In this document: positions 5,499 to 6,368 of the stretch, piece by piece
Numbering within the stretch: the first letter of the stretch is position 1
How the letters are laid out: every line of letters begins with the position of its first letter
DNA from: Massilia sp.
GTDB taxonomy: Bacteria; Pseudomonadota; Gammaproteobacteria; Burkholderiales; Burkholderiaceae_D
Length of the DNA stretch: 6,368 nucleotides
Assembly (NCBI GenBank): GCA_003520365.1
Contig: DOUW01000362.1
Span: forward strand, 849-7,216
Direction of reading: 5' to 3'
The notes under the pieces: generated by a model
Database searches by the model: none
Seen by the model: the letters and a program-made list of their open reading frames with translations, nothing else
What the model was told of the DNA's origin: nothing
Made by a program: the position numbers and the translations under genes

Positions 5499-6305
5499 AT
5501 GTACATCGATTCCCACTGCCACATCAATTTCCCCGAACTCGCCGCGCGCATGCCCGAGATCCTGGCCAAGATGGCCGAGAACCAGGTCACGCACGCGCTG
5601 TGCGTCTCGGTCGACCTGCCCGATTTTCCGGGCGTGCTCGCGCTGGCCGAGCAGTATCCCCACATTTACGCCTCGGTCGGCGTGCACCCCGACTACGAGG
5701 ACACGCCCGAACCCACCGTGCAGCAACTGGTGGAGCTGGCCGACCATCCGAAGATCGTCGCCATCGGCGAAACCGGCCTCGACTATTACCGCCTCGAGGG
5801 CGACCTCGAATGGCAGCGCGAGCGCTTCCGCACCCACATCCGCGCTTCGCGCGAGACGCGCAAACCCTTGATCATCCACACGCGCTCGGCCAGCGAGGAC
5901 ACCATCCGCATTTTGAAGGAAGAGGGCGCGGGCGTGGCGGCGGGCGGCGTGGCCGGCGTCATGCACTGCTTCACCGAGTCGCTTGCGGTGGCCGAGGCCG
6001 CCATCGAGATGGGTTTCTATATTTCGTTCTCCGGCATCGTCACCTTCAAGAGCGCGAAAGAGCTGCAGGAAGTGGCGCGCGCGGTGCCGATGGAGCGCAT
6101 CCTGGTCGAGACCGATTCGCCCTACCTGGCGCCGGTGCCTTACCGCGGCAAGATGAACGAGCCGGGCTATGTGCCGCACGTGGCCGAGTTCATCGCCAAC
6201 CTGAAGGGCCTGCCGCTGCGCGAAGTGGCCGACCGCACCAGCGAAAACTTCTTCAACCTGTTCCAGCACGCCCGAAAGGCCGGACATGACCCTTGCGCGC
6301 CGTGA
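5499..6305 (+). CDS. ycfH: TatD/YcfH family metal-dependent hydrolase (putative DNase)
   Basis: The 268-aa protein has a TIM-barrel amidohydrolase fold with a two-metal site; family members act as DNases in the cytoplasm. Metal ligands visible are H6 and H8 (DSHCH), E91 (GETGLDYY, 90-97), H127 (LIIHTR), H156 (MHCF) and D206 (ETDSPYLAPVPYRG, 204-217). EPGYVPHVAE (221-230) and the C-terminal RTSENFFNLF (246-255) are also typical. The ATG was chosen because MYIDSHCH is the usual N-terminus; the reading frame stays open upstream to 5397, but that part only translates repeat DNA. No Shine-Dalgarno is visible. Its place downstream of tmk-holB-pilZ matches tatD in Pseudomonas and ycfH in E. coli, though here two genes and a repeat element intervene, so it probably has its own promoter. 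Confidence 0.96.
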   Translation: MYIDSHCHINFPELAARMPEILAKMAENQVTHALCVSVDLPDFPGVLALAEQYPHIYASVGVHPDYEDTPEPTVQQLVELADHPKIVAIGETGLDYYRLEGDLEWQRERFRTHIRASRETRKPLIIHTRSASEDTIRILKEEGAGVAAGGVAGVMHCFTESLAVAEAAIEMGFYISFSGIVTFKSAKELQEVARAVPMERILVETDSPYLAPVPYRGKMNEPGYVPHVAEFIANLKGLPLREVADRTSENFFNLFQHARKAGHDPCAP

Positions 6306-6368
6306 TGTCCTGCGCAGCCTCCTTGCGGCGACGGCCGCCGCTGCTTGTGCCCGCACCGGGCTGGCCCA
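6286..6368 (+). CDS. Start of an exported protein with Tat-like signal (runs off the right edge)
   Basis: An ATG at 6286 opens a frame of 27 codons plus two bases with no stop before the window edge, overlapping the tatD end by 20 nt in another frame. AAAGG lies 6 nt upstream as ribosome-binding site. The product begins MTLARRDVLRSLLAATAAAA, a twin-arginine followed by a hydrophobic Ala/Leu stretch, then CARTGLA. It looks like a Tat signal peptide, possibly with a weak lipobox (AAAC, Cys at residue 21). In related genomes an ankyrin-repeat protein often follows tatD, but nothing of the mature protein is visible here, so the function is unknown. Confidence 0.72.
   Translation, partial: MTLARRDVLRSLLAATAAAACARTGLA

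Noticed and set aside
5436..6356. Minus-strand open frame of 306 codons across tatD
   Set aside because: It is antisense to all the conserved TatD metal-ligand motifs and has no domain of its own.

Overview
The window is GC-rich bacterial chromosome and reads as a betaproteobacterium of the order Burkholderiales, most likely an Oxalobacteraceae of the Massilia/Duganella type. This is inferred from protein style, the gene order mltG-tmk-holB-pilZ-tatD, a PEP-CTERM exported protein, and GTAGGGTGGG-type intergenic repeats. No 16S or other marker in the window fixes the genus.

Layout. The left end (1-246, minus strand) is the start of ygfZ, a folate-binding Fe-S repair protein. A 220-bp divergent gap follows. 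Its mltG-proximal half (333-449) can fold into a long, branched stem structure that looks like a real RNA rather than plain spacer. Next comes a tightly packed plus-strand operon: mltG (peptidoglycan release), tmk (dTMP kinase), holB (DNA polymerase III delta prime) and pilZ (type IV pilus biogenesis). mltG/tmk and tmk/holB each overlap by 4 nt, and pilZ starts 10 nt after holB. A GNAT acetyltransferase (3508-4029) follows 15 nt after pilZ.

The 206-bp gap after the GNAT gene is AT-rich and looks like a complete sigma-54 control region. It has a TGGCATG-N4-TTGCA promoter, a perfect IHF consensus match upstream, and dyad sequences further upstream where an activator could bind. It drives a secreted PEP-CTERM protein resembling the flocculation-associated PepA, which ends in a strong intrinsic terminator. 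The next 340 bp contain no gene. They hold nested inverted repeats that look like a MITE- or REP-type element.

The window closes with a TatD/YcfH family hydrolase (5499-6305) and the first 27 codons of an exported protein with a Tat-like signal, overlapping tatD by 20 nt.

Interpretation. The core block (mltG, tmk, holB, pilZ, tatD) is a widely conserved housekeeping cluster. The GNAT gene, the sigma-54-controlled PEP-CTERM gene and the repeat element sit between pilZ and tatD, which are adjacent in relatives such as Pseudomonas aeruginosa. They appear to be an insertion of surface or exopolysaccharide-related cargo into that block. The items most worth following up are the structured leader upstream of mltG, the sigma-54/IHF control region, and the nested repeat element.
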